Positions 5,348-5,679 of a stretch of DNA of 5,679 nt are shown in pieces (positions within the stretch are counted from its first letter, which is position 1; each line of letters starts with the position of its first letter). Source of the stretch: Pseudomonadota bacterium. Its GTDB lineage: Bacteria > Pseudomonadota > Gammaproteobacteria > Burkholderiales > Burkholderiaceae_B. The position numbers and the translations under genes are program-made. The notes under the pieces are model-generated. The model ran no database searches, had not been told where the DNA came from, and was given only the letters and a program-made list of their open reading frames with translations. The DNA lies in contig JAEWJD010000394.1 of assembly GCA_023386765.1 (NCBI GenBank), forward strand, positions 1 through 5,679, given 5' to 3'.

Positions 5348-5679
5348 TGAAAGGGTCCTGGCGCGAGAGCTGGGCCCCCTTGCGGGGCCCGGGGAACACC
5401 ACCGAAATGCGCGTGCCGGCAAAGGCCGGGCGGCTGCTCAAGCGCCACCATGCGCCATGCGCATGGGCGATCTCGCGCACGATCGCCAGCCCCAGACCCG
5501 ATCCTTCGCTGCGCGCAAGCGGCGAACGATAGAACGCCTCCAACACCCGCTCCTGGTCATTCGGGGCAATGCCTGGACCATCGTCCTCGATGGCCAGGGT
5601 AGGCGGATTCTCGCTGACGGTCAGACGGATACGCGCATGCGGCCCACCATAGCGCAGGGCATTGTCGATCAGATTGCCC
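5325..5679 (-). CDS. Two-component sensor histidine kinase, C-terminal ATPase end (5' end outside window)
   Basis: The frame is open to the right edge and ends in TGA at 5327-5325, giving 117 visible residues. They form the HATPase_c catalytic domain with its boxes in order: N box NLIDNALRYGG (residues 2-12 of the visible part), G1 box EDDGPGIAP, F-box-like region RVLEAFYRS and G2 box GSGLGLAIVREIAHAHG, then the closing strand GTRISVVFP and a tail ending NVSVSDD. The domain binds ATP and phosphorylates the His of the missing DHp domain. The N-box wording resembles OmpR-type partner kinases such as TctE or QseC, a subfamily guess from memory. Sensor, membrane and His-box regions lie outside the window, as would the response regulator gene. 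The 3' end overlaps kup by 23 bases in another frame, so both are likely on one mRNA. Confidence 0.93.
   Translation of the reverse strand, partial: GNLIDNALRYGGPHARIRLTVSENPPTLAIEDDGPGIAPNDQERVLEAFYRSPLARSEGSGLGLAIVREIAHAHGAWWRLSSRPAFAGTRISVVFPGPRKGAQLSRQDPFNVSVSDD

Noticed and set aside
3407..5350. 647-codon open frame on the plus strand opposite kup
   Set aside because: It is the antisense shadow of kup. The predicted protein is a His, Arg, Gln and Pro-rich string with no domain, as expected when a G/C-ending codon pattern is read in reverse.
5348..5422. N-terminal extension of Kup by 25 residues
   Set aside because: The extra segment is read out of frame through the histidine kinase gene and does not resemble the Kup N-terminus.

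Overview
The window carries five recognisable protein-coding genes and reads as ordinary chromosome of a high-GC betaproteobacterium. The likely group is Alcaligenaceae (Bordetella or Achromobacter-like). That is inferred from G/C-rich third codon positions and my recollection of related proteins; no marker gene settles it. I see no tRNA, rRNA, CRISPR array, transposase or phage gene.

Layout: (1) 1-858, plus strand: the last 285 codons of argG (argininosuccinate synthase), open at the left edge. (2) 859-1040: a convergent intergenic region with two back-to-back hairpin terminators, one for each direction, plus a strong GC-rich hairpin after hpaI. (3) 1041-2674, minus strand: the tightly spaced pair hpaH-hpaI, the last two enzymes of homoprotocatechuate (3,4-dihydroxyphenylacetate) meta-cleavage. 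(4) 2675-3466: about 790 bases with no gene I can recognise. It holds a perfect 12-bp palindrome just upstream of hpaH and two strong Shine-Dalgarno sequences in front of short, poorly supported reading frames. (5) 3467-5347, minus strand: kup, a complete potassium uptake permease of 626 residues. (6) 5325-5679, minus strand: the C-terminal end of a two-component sensor histidine kinase, open at the right edge, overlapping the kup start by 23 bases.

How they work together: the kinase and kup are probably co-transcribed and translationally coupled, which hints that the missing response regulator or kinase is linked to potassium or osmotic homeostasis. HpaH makes 4-hydroxy-2-oxoheptanedioate and HpaI splits it to pyruvate and succinate semialdehyde. 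The upstream pathway genes usually found with them (hpaG, E, D, F) are not in this window. ArgG belongs to arginine synthesis and is simply the convergent neighbour. I did not find convincing evidence of a previously undescribed system. The least explained part is the 790-base stretch between kup and hpaH.
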